NCBI RefSeq assembly: GCF_001634625.1
Contig: NZ_LRSE01000006.1
Span: 193,715-257,714 of the forward strand
Origin: Croceicoccus bisphenolivorans
GTDB taxonomy: Bacteria > Pseudomonadota > Alphaproteobacteria > Sphingomonadales > Sphingomonadaceae
DNA length: 64,000 nt
Direction of reading: 5' to 3'
Part shown: positions 40,261-50,410 of the stretch, one piece after another
How the letters are laid out: each line of letters begins with the position of its first letter
How positions within the stretch are numbered: position 1 is the first letter of the stretch
Position numbers and translations under genes: made by a program
Notes under the pieces: model-generated
Seen by the model: only the letters and a program-made list of their open reading frames with translations
Told to the model about the DNA's origin: nothing
The model's database searches: none

Positions 40261-40350
40261 GGCGGAAATTCCTCTTGTCTATTCGTTCATTCGGGCTTTG
40301 CCGAATCAATGCGGCCAATCATGCTTTGTTCCCTGCGCCAAGGCGGGAAC

Positions 40351-40692
40351 TCAGGCTTCCTCGACCACCCCTGCATCATTGGTGTCAGGCTCTGTCGCCT
40401 CTTCGTCGGCCACATCGGCACCAACGATTGACGCCGCGAAAGCCATGATCGGCTTGCGCAGAAACCAGCCTGTCAGCGCCAGCGCACCCGCGGAGAGCAC
40501 GACCTTGTGCCGGCTTGCCGCATCGGCCGCTTCATCGGCGATGAAGCGCCCGTCTTCGGCAATGCGGTTGGCAACGCGCTTGCCCAGCGATGCCGCGCCC
40601 AGATCGGCCTTCACCAGATCCCGCTGCGTTTCGAATACGGTGCGTGCCGCGCGGCGCAGGCGCTTCGCCTCTATGACATCGGCCTCGGTCAT
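40351..40692 (-). CDS. Small membrane protein of the yqj-like operon
   Basis: 113 residues. The basic helical N terminus (MTEADVIEAKRLRRAARTVFETQ) precedes a hydrophobic segment (KVVLSAGALALTGWFLRKPIMAFAASIVGA, about 63-92) and an acidic tail. Its ATG overlaps the stop of the upstream holin-like gene (ATGA), so it is coupled to it. It occupies the position of yqjK in the E. coli yqjDEK operon, but I do not claim homology. Confidence 0.75.
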   Translation of the reverse strand: MTEADVIEAKRLRRAARTVFETQRDLVKADLGAASLGKRVANRIAEDGRFIADEAADAASRHKVVLSAGALALTGWFLRKPIMAFAASIVGADVADEEATEPDTNDAGVVEEA

Positions 40693-41078
40693 GCGTCTTC
40701 CTCTTCAGAAAGCACGGTTTTCAGGCGGGCGAGACGCGCCTTGCCCTTCGATACGAAAACCAGCGCGAGGATGACCAATGCCGCCGTAACCACGACAGTG
40801 GAGCCCCAGTACCCGATGATCTGACCCAGCGCGAGGACTAGGCCGACAACGAGCGCCATCAGCGCGAAAAAGGCGAGGACGCCCGCAATCGCGAAACTGG
40901 CCGCGATCTTCTGCCCTTCCTTAGCGCCGAAAATCGCGCGTTTCCGGTGAAAATCGATCTCGGCTTCGGCCAGAAGACGCCCGTCGCTGACGAGCGCCTT
41001 GATGTCCTCGGCAAGCGAACGATCCGCCGCCGGGTCACTTTCCGAAGCTTCGGCCTGGTAGCGAGTGCTATCCAGCAT
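40689..41078 (-). CDS. YqjE-like putative holin-superfamily III membrane protein
   Basis: 129 residues. A soluble acidic N terminus with LAEDIKALVSDGRLLAEAEIDFHRKRA is followed by two adjacent membrane helices (about 55-85 and 88-108: IAASFAIAGVLAFFALMALVVG and WGSTVVVTAALVILALVFV) and a short charged tail. This is the layout of the YqjE / phage-holin-3-6 family. Start MLDSTRY is preceded by GGGGGG. It overlaps the next gene and follows the DUF883-like gene by 38 nt, as yqjE follows yqjD. Confidence 0.8.
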   Translation of the reverse strand: MLDSTRYQAEASESDPAADRSLAEDIKALVSDGRLLAEAEIDFHRKRAIFGAKEGQKIAASFAIAGVLAFFALMALVVGLVLALGQIIGYWGSTVVVTAALVILALVFVSKGKARLARLKTVLSEEEDA

Positions 41079-41116
41079 GTCCCCCCGTTCCCTCAATCCT
41101 GTAGAGATTCAATATC

Positions 41117-43151
<2,035 letters not shown>

Positions 43152-43272
43152 CCTCAAAAGGGACAGACCCCCGGCAGCCGATTGCGATCCGGCGAAAAGC
43201 GCCCTAGAAGGCGCTCAGTCGCCACGTTTTCGCCACAAATGGGACTTGGTCCCAGATGCCCGGGGGTCGCCC

Positions 43273-45291
43273 TTGCGTCCGTCAATAATAGCCGCCTCCG
43301 CCTTGCTCCTGGCTACGCTGGGACTGGCGGTCGGCTGTTCGACGGAAAGTGGCGATGGCCAGCGCGCAGTTCAGGGTACGGCGATTGGCATCGACGTCGA
43401 ATCGATGAACAAGGCGGTTGCGCCGGGCGATGATTTCTACGTCTATGCCAACGGCAACTGGCTTGGCACCGCGATCGTGCCCGACGACGCGGTCGCCGCG
43501 CGGAGGCGTGACAACGCGGCGGAACTGACCCGCACGCGCTTGCTTGCCATCGTGCAGGAACTGGCCGGAACTCCGCAGGAACGTGGCAGCGACGAAGCGC
43601 TCGTGCGCCGGTTCTACCTCTCCTACCTGAACCGTGCCGGGATCGAGAAAGCGGGCCGCGCACCCATGCAGGCCGAGCTTGACCGGATCGCCGCCATTGC
43701 AGACCGCACCGACCTGTCGCGAGAGATCGGGGCACAAGTGCGCGGCGATGCCTATCCGTTGCAGGAATCTGGCAGCCAGATTGACGCGCTGTTCGCCATG
43801 CCGGTCATGCCGTCGCCGGAAACGGCAGAGAACGTGCCGTGGCTGGTTGCGGGCGGATTGGGACTGCCTGCGGACAGCTATGATGACATGGGCCTGCGCG
43901 GCGCCTATCGCGATTACGTGGCCACGGTATTGGCATGGGCAGGGGTTGCCGATGCCAACGGACAGGCCGGCAAGATCGTCAATCTTGAAGCGCGTCTTGC
44001 AGATGCAGGTTCGCGTGCCCGTAGCGGCGCCGATCTTGGCGCAAGCGTCGCGAACTGGACACGGGCAGACCTCGATCAACGCGCGCCGGGCATCGCATGG
44101 TCGGCCTTTCTCGAAGGAGCTGGGCTTTCCGGCCAGGAAAGTTTCGCCACCGTCGATGCGGGTTCGGTCGTCGCGGGATCGGCTCTCGTCGCATCCGAAG
44201 ATATCGCCACGTGGAAGGCATGGCTGGCATTCCACGCCGTCAATCGCGTGGCCGACATGCTGCCGCAGCGCGTGGCCAATGCGCGCTTTCGCCTTTACGG
44301 CAACCGGATCGACGGGCTGAAGACTGAGCCGGCATTGAAGGCCCGTGCCGTTGAACGCATCGGCCAGATCTACGGCGATATTCTCGCCCGCTATTACCTT
44401 GAACGCTACCTCGATCCGGCCGAGCAGCAGGACGTGACGCTAATCGCCAACAACGTGCGGGAGGCGTTTGCACGCCGGATCGAAAGCGCAGGGTGGATCG
44501 AACCGGACACGCGTGACGCAGCTGTCGCCAAGCTGGAAGCGATGGCCATCGGCATCGGTGGGCCGAGCGCGGTGCCGCGTACAGCGCGCCCGCGGCCCAA
44601 GGGCACGAGCGCCATCGACCTGGAGCGTGCAGCCAGCCTTGGCATGTACCGCGCGCAGCTTGCCAGACTGGGCAAAGCGCCGGACCGCGAGCAATGGTTG
44701 AGTGAACCCTATGATTTCGATGGGCTCTATCTGCCGCTGCCGAACTCTCTGGAAATCGGCGCGGCCATGCTTCAGCCACCTTATTACGCCGCGGGCTCTG
44801 ACGTCGCCGCGAATTACGGTGCGATCGGCGCAGTTATCGGTCGGAACATGGCCTATGCGCTGGACGATGTGGGCGGGCAGATCGATGCCGAAGGCAAGCT
44901 GATGCCGATCTGGGCCAGTGGTGATGCGGACGAATTCAAACGTCACCGCAATGCGCTTGCCGCGCAATACGATGGGCGCTTGACCAATGGGGCTAGAGCA
45001 CTGCGTGCCGCCACGAACGATCTGACCGGACTTTCTATCGCCTACGATGCCTACCGCGCCTCGCTCGGTCGCAAGGAACCGCCGGTGATCGAGGGGTTCA
45101 CCGGCGACCAGCGTTTCTTCATCGCGTTCGCGCAGATGTGGGCGACGAAATACCGAGATGGCACGGCTTCATCGATGATTGCTGCGCGGGTCGAAACGGT
45201 GCGCAATATCGATGCCTGGTACCGCGCGTTCGACGTGCAGCCGGGCGCGAGGCATTACCTAGTGCCGGAAGCTCGCGTGCGGATCTGGTAG
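43273..45291 (+). CDS. M13-family (neprilysin-like) lipoprotein lacking the zinc site - probable pseudopeptidase
   Basis: 672 residues with full M13 architecture: N-terminal domain (DDFYVYANGNWL) and a C-terminal metallopeptidase fold. The zinc motif HExxH is RNMAY (44842-44856) in the intact context IGAVIG-x5-ALDDVGGQIDAEG. The third ligand motif GENIAD is RAATND (about 45004-45021). The substrate-binding NAY-type segment is also altered (DFDGLYLPLPNSLEIGAAMLQPP). All zinc ligands are gone, so peptidase activity is not expected. The signal peptide ends in lipobox LAVGC, placing it as a periplasmic lipoprotein. Start is TTG after GGGGG; TTG at 43246 is an alternative. The frame is uninterrupted, arguing for a retained non-catalytic role. 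Confidence 0.85.
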   Translation: MRPSIIAASALLLATLGLAVGCSTESGDGQRAVQGTAIGIDVESMNKAVAPGDDFYVYANGNWLGTAIVPDDAVAARRRDNAAELTRTRLLAIVQELAGTPQERGSDEALVRRFYLSYLNRAGIEKAGRAPMQAELDRIAAIADRTDLSREIGAQVRGDAYPLQESGSQIDALFAMPVMPSPETAENVPWLVAGGLGLPADSYDDMGLRGAYRDYVATVLAWAGVADANGQAGKIVNLEARLADAGSRARSGADLGASVANWTRADLDQRAPGIAWSAFLEGAGLSGQESFATVDAGSVVAGSALVASEDIATWKAWLAFHAVNRVADMLPQRVANARFRLYGNRIDGLKTEPALKARAVERIGQIYGDILARYYLERYLDPAEQQDVTLIANNVREAFARRIESAGWIEPDTRDAAVAKLEAMAIGIGGPSAVPRTARPRPKGTSAIDLERAASLGMYRAQLARLGKAPDREQWLSEPYDFDGLYLPLPNSLEIGAAMLQPPYYAAGSDVAANYGAIGAVIGRNMAYALDDVGGQIDAEGKLMPIWASGDADEFKRHRNALAAQYDGRLTNGARALRAATNDLTGLSIAYDAYRASLGRKEPPVIEGFTGDQRFFIAFAQMWATKYRDGTASSMIAARVETVRNIDAWYRAFDVQPGARHYLVPEARVRIW

Positions 45292-45316
45292 GCCTCCTGC
45301 TGTAAAGTGCAGCAAC

Positions 45317-45739
45317 TCAAGCAGCGAAACGATCCTGAAGCGCCAGCAGGGCGAGGGCGGCCTTCGCCGCTTCGCCGCCCTTGTCCTTTTGCGCAAGGTC
45401 TGCGCGCACGACGGCTTGCTGCTCGTTCTCTACAGTCAGGATGCCGTTGCCTATGGCAATTCCGTCCATGGTCAGCGCCATGACGCCACGTGCACTTTCG
45501 CCGGCGACAATCTCGAAATGGTAGGTTTCGCCGCGGATGACGACACCGATCGCGACGAAACCGGCATACCGACCGCTTTCCGCCGCCATCGCGATTGCGC
45601 CGGGGATTTCCAGCGCACCGGGCACCGTCAGGACATCGACATCGTGCCCCGCGTCCTCCAGCGCGGCGCGCGCACCGGCGATGAGCATGTCGTTGAGATG
45701 GTCGTAAAAGCGGGCTTCGACGATGAGAAAACGGGCCAT
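45317..45739 (-). CDS. ribH: 6,7-dimethyl-8-ribityllumazine synthase
   Basis: Condenses 5-amino-6-ribitylaminouracil with DHBP in riboflavin synthesis; 140 residues. Motifs: [55 protein letters not shown] with the catalytic His, and [16 protein letters not shown]. Start [11 protein letters not shown] follows GGAG. It lies 46 nt downstream of ribBX on the same strand, so both riboflavin genes are likely cotranscribed. Confidence 0.94.
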   Translation of the reverse strand: MARFLIVEARFYDHLNDMLIAGARAALEDAGHDVDVLTVPGALEIPGAIAMAAESGRYAGFVAIGVVIRGETYHFEIVAGESARGVMALTMDGIAIGNGILTVENEQQAVVRADLAQKDKGGEAAKAALALLALQDRFAA

Positions 45740-45785
45740 CGTTCGCTGACTCCAGATAAAGTGATAATTGCGGGAGGAAAGCGGT

Positions 45786-47081
45786 TCAGGGCTCGATCGG
45801 TCGTTCGCCGACGATCGACAATCCGTAACCTTCCAGCGCGACAAGCGAATGGTGCGTGTTGGTGAGCAGCACCATTTCGTGCACGCCCAGCTCCGTCAAA
45901 ACCTGCGCGCCGACGCCGTAATCGCGCAGCTCATCCATGTCCAAGGCGGGTATCTTGCCCGAATGCAGGTCAATGACCGTCGACCACGGTTGTTTACGGG
46001 GGCGGTTGATCACCACGACGATACCGGCCCCTTCGTCGGCGATCATCTTCATCGATTTGCCGAGCTGACCATTGCGCGGCGTATCCTCGCCCAACACATC
46101 GCTGAAGATGTCCAGTGCATGCATCCTGACCAGCGTCGGCTTGGAGCCATCGATATGGCCGTGCACGAAAGCCATGGTTTCGTCGCCGGTTGCGGTGTTG
46201 AAAAACGAGGTCGCCGTCCAAGTGCCGCCGTTGCGGCTAACGAACCGCGTTTCGGAGCGTCTCTCGACGATGTGATCGTGCTTACGGCGATAGGCGATGA
46301 GGTCGCGGATGGTACCGATCCTGAGGTCATGCTCCCGCGCGAAGGCGATCAGGTCGTCCATGCGCGCCATCGTGCCATCGTCCTTCATGATCTCACAGAT
46401 CACGCCGGATGGATTGAGGCCGGCGAGGCGGGAAATGTCGACCGCAGCTTCGGTATGGCCAGCGCGGACGAGCACGCCGCCATTGCGCGCGACCAGCGGG
46501 AAGACATGGCCGGGCGTGACGATATCGTCCTTCGTCTTGCCGGCATCGATCGCGACGCTGATCGTGCGCGCGCGATCGCCGGCGCTAATCCCGGTCGTCA
46601 CGCCTTCGCGCGCTTCTATTGAGGTCGTGAACGCCGTTTCGTGCCGCGTACGGTTGTTACGGCTCATCAGTTCGAGGCCAAGGCTTTCAACGCGAGAGCG
46701 GGTCATGGCAAGGCATATGAGCCCGCGCCCGTGGGTCGCCATGAAATTAATTGCAGACGGGGTCGCCATCTGTGCTGGGATGACAAGATCGCCTTCGTTC
46801 TCGCGATCTTCGTCATCGACCAGGATGAACATCCGGCCGTTGCGCGCTTCGTCGATGATCTCTTCCGGCGTGGAAAGAACGGGGCGATCGTCGCTCGACG
46901 TCAGGAATGCTTCCAGCTTCGCCATGGTGTCGGCGGTGGGGTTCCACTGCGGGGTGAGGCAGTCGCGCAAGCTGTTTGCGTGCAAGCCTGCCGCGCGGGC
47001 AATCGCGGTTCGGGTCATCGCCCTGTCGACGATGAGTTCCCTGATTCGGTCGCGGAGCGTAGGGGGGGCTGTCATGTTCAT
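45786..47081 (-). CDS. ribB: RibBX-type DHBP synthase with N-terminal helix-turn-helix
   Basis: 431 residues in three parts. Residues 5-62 look like a Cro/CI-type helix-turn-helix ([21 protein letters not shown], then TMAKLEAFL). Residues 70-275 are 3,4-dihydroxy-2-butanone-4-phosphate synthase with [30 protein letters not shown] and [10 protein letters not shown]. Residues 285-431 resemble GTP cyclohydrolase II, but the zinc Cys residues (CxxxxxxxxxxCxC) are absent from [19 protein letters not shown], so this half should be inactive, as in RibBX proteins. A perfect palindrome and repeated half-sites lie 12 nt upstream. A second ATG sits two codons in. Operon with ribH. Confidence 0.92.
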   Translation of the reverse strand: MNMTAPPTLRDRIRELIVDRAMTRTAIARAAGLHANSLRDCLTPQWNPTADTMAKLEAFLTSSDDRPVLSTPEEIIDEARNGRMFILVDDEDRENEGDLVIPAQMATPSAINFMATHGRGLICLAMTRSRVESLGLELMSRNNRTRHETAFTTSIEAREGVTTGISAGDRARTISVAIDAGKTKDDIVTPGHVFPLVARNGGVLVRAGHTEAAVDISRLAGLNPSGVICEIMKDDGTMARMDDLIAFAREHDLRIGTIRDLIAYRRKHDHIVERRSETRFVSRNGGTWTATSFFNTATGDETMAFVHGHIDGSKPTLVRMHALDIFSDVLGEDTPRNGQLGKSMKMIADEGAGIVVVINRPRKQPWSTVIDLHSGKIPALDMDELRDYGVGAQVLTELGVHEMVLLTNTHHSLVALEGYGLSIVGERPIEP

Positions 47082-47087
47082 TTGGTC

Positions 47088-47138
47088 GCAATGTCACATT
47101 GCAATGTGATAAGCAATCCGAAATGTGACGGAATGTGA
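47088..47138 (-). promoter_or_regulatory. Palindromic operator cluster upstream of ribBX
   Basis: TCACATTGCAATGTGA (47094-47109) is a perfect 16-bp palindrome. It overlaps a second one, GCAATGT-C-ACATTGC (47088-47102). Two more direct half-sites AATGTGA lie at 47122-47128 and 47132-47138. All are within 60 nt upstream of the ribBX start, where promoter and operator would be. The HTH domain of RibBX itself is the obvious candidate ligand. No RFN/FMN riboswitch sequence is seen. Confidence 0.65.
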
Positions 47139-47220
47139 TGAGGTCCTGAAGAAGGCTTGCTTGGTCTTCTGCAGTTCGTGAGATTGGCGGAATTCGGCGG
47201 GTTTTAAGTGCTTAAAATGA

Positions 47221-47247
47221 AAAGCCCCGCCGGTTGGGCGGGGCTTT
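47221..47247 (-). terminator. Terminator of the 20-codon microgene
   Basis: AAAGCCCCGCC / GGCGGGGCTTT, 11-bp perfect stem with a 5-nt loop; on the minus strand it is followed by TTTTCATTTTAA. It begins 20 nt after the microgene stop. Confidence 0.92.
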
Positions 47248-47267
47248 GAAACTTCGATTATCCCAAC

Positions 47268-47330
47268 TCACTCGTAGGAGTAGAGCAGGTTGATCAGAAG
47301 ATTGATGATTGCTGCAGAGAATTCGTACAT
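47268..47330 (-). CDS. 20-residue hydrophobic microprotein
   Basis: Encodes MYEFSAAIINLLINLLYSYE, then TGA. The core AAIINLLINLLY could span or insert into a membrane, with acidic residues at both ends. The Shine-Dalgarno GGAGG is 6 nt before the ATG, the best-placed in this region. A perfect hairpin covers the ribosome site, a CtrA-type box lies about 50 nt upstream, and a strong terminator follows 20 nt downstream, so it has all parts of an independent gene. Size and hydrophobicity recall type I toxins or small membrane regulators. No homologue is recognised. Too short for routine gene finders. Confidence 0.7.
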   Translation of the reverse strand: MYEFSAAIINLLINLLYSYE

Positions 47331-47331
47331 A

Positions 47332-47356
47332 AGAGGCCTCCGTTCTTGAGGCCTCT
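47332..47356 (-). repeat. Leader hairpin enclosing the microgene ribosome site
   Basis: AGAGGCCTC / GAGGCCTCT, a perfect 9-bp inverted repeat with a 7-nt loop. The GGAGG Shine-Dalgarno (minus strand 47341-47337) is in the loop edge and 3' arm, so folding would block translation of the 20-residue peptide. Confidence 0.75.
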
Positions 47357-47377
47357 ACGTTAACCACATTTTTTAAG

Positions 47378-47393
47378 GTTAATAAAGGGTTAA
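47378..47393 (-). promoter_or_regulatory. CtrA-type binding box
   Basis: On the minus strand TTAA-CCCTTTA-TTAAC, exactly the TTAA-N7-TTAAC consensus of the alphaproteobacterial regulator CtrA. It overlaps the last codons of the CHASE2-EAL gene and points at the microgene. AAAAAAT about 8 nt further could be part of a -10 region. Confidence 0.6.
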
Positions 47394-49679
47394 TTTTTGC
47401 CGTCGTTGTCGCTCGTCCTCATGTAGGGCGTTGAGGAATTGCGGGAGCAGCTGTGGTTTTCCCAAAAGATACCCTTGCCCAATCTCGCAGCCCAGATCGA
47501 TCAGCGTTGACCGGTCCCGCTCGGTTTCGATGCCTTCGGCAACGATGCGCATGCCTGCAGCTCGCGTAGTCTGGTACAGCGCGGAAATGACCATTCTGGC
47601 GCGCTCACTATGCTCGGCTAGAACGACAAAGCTGCGGTCGATCTTCAGTTCATCGCAGGGAAGCGAGACTAGCAGGGACAGGTTCGCCTCACCCGTGCCA
47701 AAATCGTCCAGCGATATGTGATAGCCCATCTTTTGAAGGGTGCGCAGATTGCGAGCGGCAAGCTCGATGTTTGGTATGCGCGCTGTTTCGGTAATCTCGA
47801 TGATGATCCGTTGAGGCTGTCCTCCACCAGAGAGAATATTGTCGTGGATGAAATCGATGAAATCGTGATCAGCTATGATGGTGGCCGAAACATTTACGCT
47901 GACGCGTAGGCCGCTGCCCGCAGTCCGTTCGGCCGCACGGGCGGCCAACCGCAAGGTGTGAGCAGTCAGCGGTTTGAGCCTTCCAGCTCTCTCGATCTGC
48001 GGAATAAATTGGGACGGGCTGATGACACCCCGTTCGGGATGTCTCCAGCGCACCAGCGCTTCGACCCCGACGATACTATCGTCCAGCAACGATTTCTGTG
48101 CCTGGAATGCCAAGTAGATCTGTTCGTTGCTGATCGCCTGATCAAGCGCGGCAAGCAGAGACAATTGCCAGTTTGCGTCGAACCCCTCTTGCTCGCTGAC
48201 GAAAGCGATATGCGTTGAACGGCTAGCTGCGCGATCAGCGGCAACGACGGTGGCACTGATCGCCTGCCGAGGCTTTTCTATGGCGCAATCAAGGAGGCCG
48301 AAGGAGCAACTGAAGTCGAGCGTGCGATCACCAATGAGGATCGGGGCACTCGTTAACGCGAGGAGGCCCGACACGTGGCTTTTCGCACTCTCCAACTCGT
48401 CAAACCATGCAAAGTGGCCTGACGTATCGGTGTAGATTTTAGTGGAACCGCCGATGGTGAGGCGTTTGGCGATCTGCTGGATAAATGCAGCATGTTGCGT
48501 GGATTCAAGGCTCGCCAGAATTTCCTCGAAAGCGTCAACCTTCGCCACCACCAGTCGTCCGCGCGCGCTTGCGTAGTCGTCTTCCAGCGCGTGGAAGTTA
48601 GGGAGACCGGAAAGGCGTTCGGTACCGGCAGCCCGTTCGCTTTGCTGTGTGCGATACCGCATCGTGAAATAGATCAGCGCCGTAGTGATGGCTACGCCGA
48701 AGTCGATGATTGGCCCGAACGGGGCGACGACAAGCGGTATGGCAACCACAGTGACTGTGCCGACCGCATAGACGCGCCGTCGAGACCGATCGGGAAGAAG
48801 CGTCGCGATATAGAGCCAAAACAACGCGAGCATGAACGTCACGAGCGCGTGTACATGGAAGGGCGTTCCGCTGCGCAGGGTCTCTGCCGCAATGATATCC
48901 ACCAGAATGCGCGGAACCCAGACTAGCTGTTGCGGGACGAGGGAGTTTCCGTCCACCGAACCCGTTGAACCACCGATCAAAACGCGTTTGCCGGACAAGC
49001 CGGCCTGCAATTTGGGATTACCCTCCAGATCGTCCAGCGTGAAAACGGGGATATCTCGCACATCGTAGCGATAATCGATCAGGTATTGGCCGCTCGCATT
49101 CTCGATTCCGGCAATTGCCGCAGGGAAGGAGCGGTAGTGCCGGTCGGCGATCGTGATCCTTGTTTCCGTTTCCGATCTGAAACGGGTAAACAGGATACGG
49201 TTCGCCTGGATCGCCTCCTCGACGCCAGGGAACGAAGCGCGTCGGTCCACGCGGATGCCGTTGCGATCGGCATCGGCGCCGTAGGTGATGGGCCAGCCAA
49301 TGGTGACCGGCGCCTTGCTGGCTGCGGTGGCCTTGCGTAGATCTCCGATTCCCGCATCGGTTTCGATAAAGCGACCTTCGAGAAAAATCGCTTCGGCACC
49401 GGCGTTCGACGCGATCTGCACCGCCTCTGCCTGCCGCTCGGCTACTGATACGGCACTAAAATTGCGGCCATTAGTGATGTCGAAGTAGACGATCTTGCCG
49501 GAAATCTGGTTGTGCGTGACCGCCGCGCCAACCCAACGCGGTACATGGTCTATCATGGTAGGAACGAAGAGGATATCCAGCAGCAGGGCCGCGACCGCTG
49601 CCGCGGCCAATTGATACAGGCGCGTCAGCTCCCGCGAAGAGGCTCGACGAACCGAAAAGGATCGGAGGATTGACGTCAC
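47379..49679 (-). CDS. CHASE2 - degenerate GGDEF - EAL protein (c-di-GMP phosphodiesterase)
   Basis: 766 residues. One N-terminal membrane helix (about 25-43) precedes an extracytoplasmic CHASE2 sensor (about 50-270, with KRVLIGGSTGSVDGNSLVPQQLVWVPRILVDIIAAETL split here). Membrane helices follow at about 280-345, then a GGDEF-like region without the GGDEF signature (GHFAWFDE), and an EAL domain (about 510-755) with intact VGVEALVRW, NVSA, IEITET, LDDFGTG and AEGIET. It should hydrolyse c-di-GMP. GTG start with a weak ribosome site. TTAACC-like half-sites for CtrA lie just upstream (around 49704). Confidence 0.9.
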   Translation of the reverse strand: MTSILRSFSVRRASSRELTRLYQLAAAAVAALLLDILFVPTMIDHVPRWVGAAVTHNQISGKIVYFDITNGRNFSAVSVAERQAEAVQIASNAGAEAIFLEGRFIETDAGIGDLRKATAASKAPVTIGWPITYGADADRNGIRVDRRASFPGVEEAIQANRILFTRFRSETETRITIADRHYRSFPAAIAGIENASGQYLIDYRYDVRDIPVFTLDDLEGNPKLQAGLSGKRVLIGGSTGSVDGNSLVPQQLVWVPRILVDIIAAETLRSGTPFHVHALVTFMLALFWLYIATLLPDRSRRRVYAVGTVTVVAIPLVVAPFGPIIDFGVAITTALIYFTMRYRTQQSERAAGTERLSGLPNFHALEDDYASARGRLVVAKVDAFEEILASLESTQHAAFIQQIAKRLTIGGSTKIYTDTSGHFAWFDELESAKSHVSGLLALTSAPILIGDRTLDFSCSFGLLDCAIEKPRQAISATVVAADRAASRSTHIAFVSEQEGFDANWQLSLLAALDQAISNEQIYLAFQAQKSLLDDSIVGVEALVRWRHPERGVISPSQFIPQIERAGRLKPLTAHTLRLAARAAERTAGSGLRVSVNVSATIIADHDFIDFIHDNILSGGGQPQRIIIEITETARIPNIELAARNLRTLQKMGYHISLDDFGTGEANLSLLVSLPCDELKIDRSFVVLAEHSERARMVISALYQTTRAAGMRIVAEGIETERDRSTLIDLGCEIGQGYLLGKPQLLPQFLNALHEDERQRRQKLTLY

Positions 49680-49789
49680 GCCCGCGTTTGTAACCGCAGT
49701 TGGTTAACTTTTCGCTGATAAACCGCGAGTGAAGGCCTGCTCAGCCGCGCAGGAGAGATAGTTAACGCACCGGTGACGAACGGTTCGTG

Positions 49790-50410
49790 CTACGGTGTGG
49801 AATCTTCCGCAGTTTCATCAGTGCCTTGATCGCCATCGACAGTCTTTTCCTCCACCTCGCTTTCCGGTGGTGCGACTGAGACTTCGACACGGCGATTTTT
49901 CGCGCGGCCTTCCTCGTCTGGCGTGCCGTCCAGCTTGGCGTTGGGTGCCGCGGGACGCTGCTCACCCATCGCAATAATCTCTATATTATCGATGCTTGCA
50001 CCAGATTTCTCAAGTTCATTCGCAATCGCCTGAGCGCGTTTTCGCGATGCCCGCAGGTTAGCTTCGTCGTAACCGACGGAATCCGTGTGGCCGCGCAGGG
50101 TGATCTTTCCGCCAAGCTTGAACTGCTCGGACGCAACAATCTTCGCGATCGCCTCATTCGCCGCGTCGGACAGGGCGATCCCGCCTTTCGCGAATGGCAC
50201 GACAGCTTCGAACGGTTCATCGGGAAGCAGGTCTTCCACGACCGGGCTGGGTGTTTCGCGCAGGATGGAGATCGGCGAGGCCGTCGGTTCCGGGGTGGCC
50301 GATGCGGTCGGTTCTGGTTCGGCCGGCGGCGGGGCGCTGTCGCAAGCGGTAAGCAGCGCTGCTGCCATTGTCAGGGTTGTCAGTTTTCGCAGTGTTCCAT
50401 CCTCCCTCAT
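49790..50410 (-). CDS. OmpA-like peptidoglycan-associated lipoprotein
   Basis: 206 residues. The N-terminal lipoprotein signal is LTMAAALLTACDS (lipobox LTAC). A Pro/Glu/Thr linker follows (about 28-50) and then an OmpA C-terminal domain (about 68-175: GGKITLRGHTDSVGYDEANLRASRKRAQAIANEL with the peptidoglycan-binding Asp and Arg; GRAKNRRVEV). An acidic tail ends the protein. Start ATG overlaps the antiporter stop (ATGA). Probably an outer-membrane to cell-wall tether. Confidence 0.88.
   Translation of the reverse strand: MREDGTLRKLTTLTMAAALLTACDSAPPPAEPEPTASATPEPTASPISILRETPSPVVEDLLPDEPFEAVVPFAKGGIALSDAANEAIAKIVASEQFKLGGKITLRGHTDSVGYDEANLRASRKRAQAIANELEKSGASIDNIEIIAMGEQRPAAPNAKLDGTPDEEGRAKNRRVEVSVAPPESEVEEKTVDGDQGTDETAEDSTP

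Noticed and set aside
40325-40350. Second EcfG-like promoter (GGAAC-N16-CATT) before the last yqj-like gene
   Set aside because: The -10 element deviates (CATT for CGTT) and the gene is within the operon; too weak to list.
43198-43215. Terminator after eno
   Set aside because: Only a 6-bp hairpin without a U tract; could be chance.
47082-47220. FMN (RFN) riboswitch upstream of ribBX
   Set aside because: None of the conserved RFN sequence blocks is visible; the region holds palindromic DNA half-sites instead.
49780-49800. ACGAAC-G-GTTCGT palindrome downstream of the OmpA-like gene
   Set aside because: Short, in a transcript-end region, no gene start nearby that it would control.
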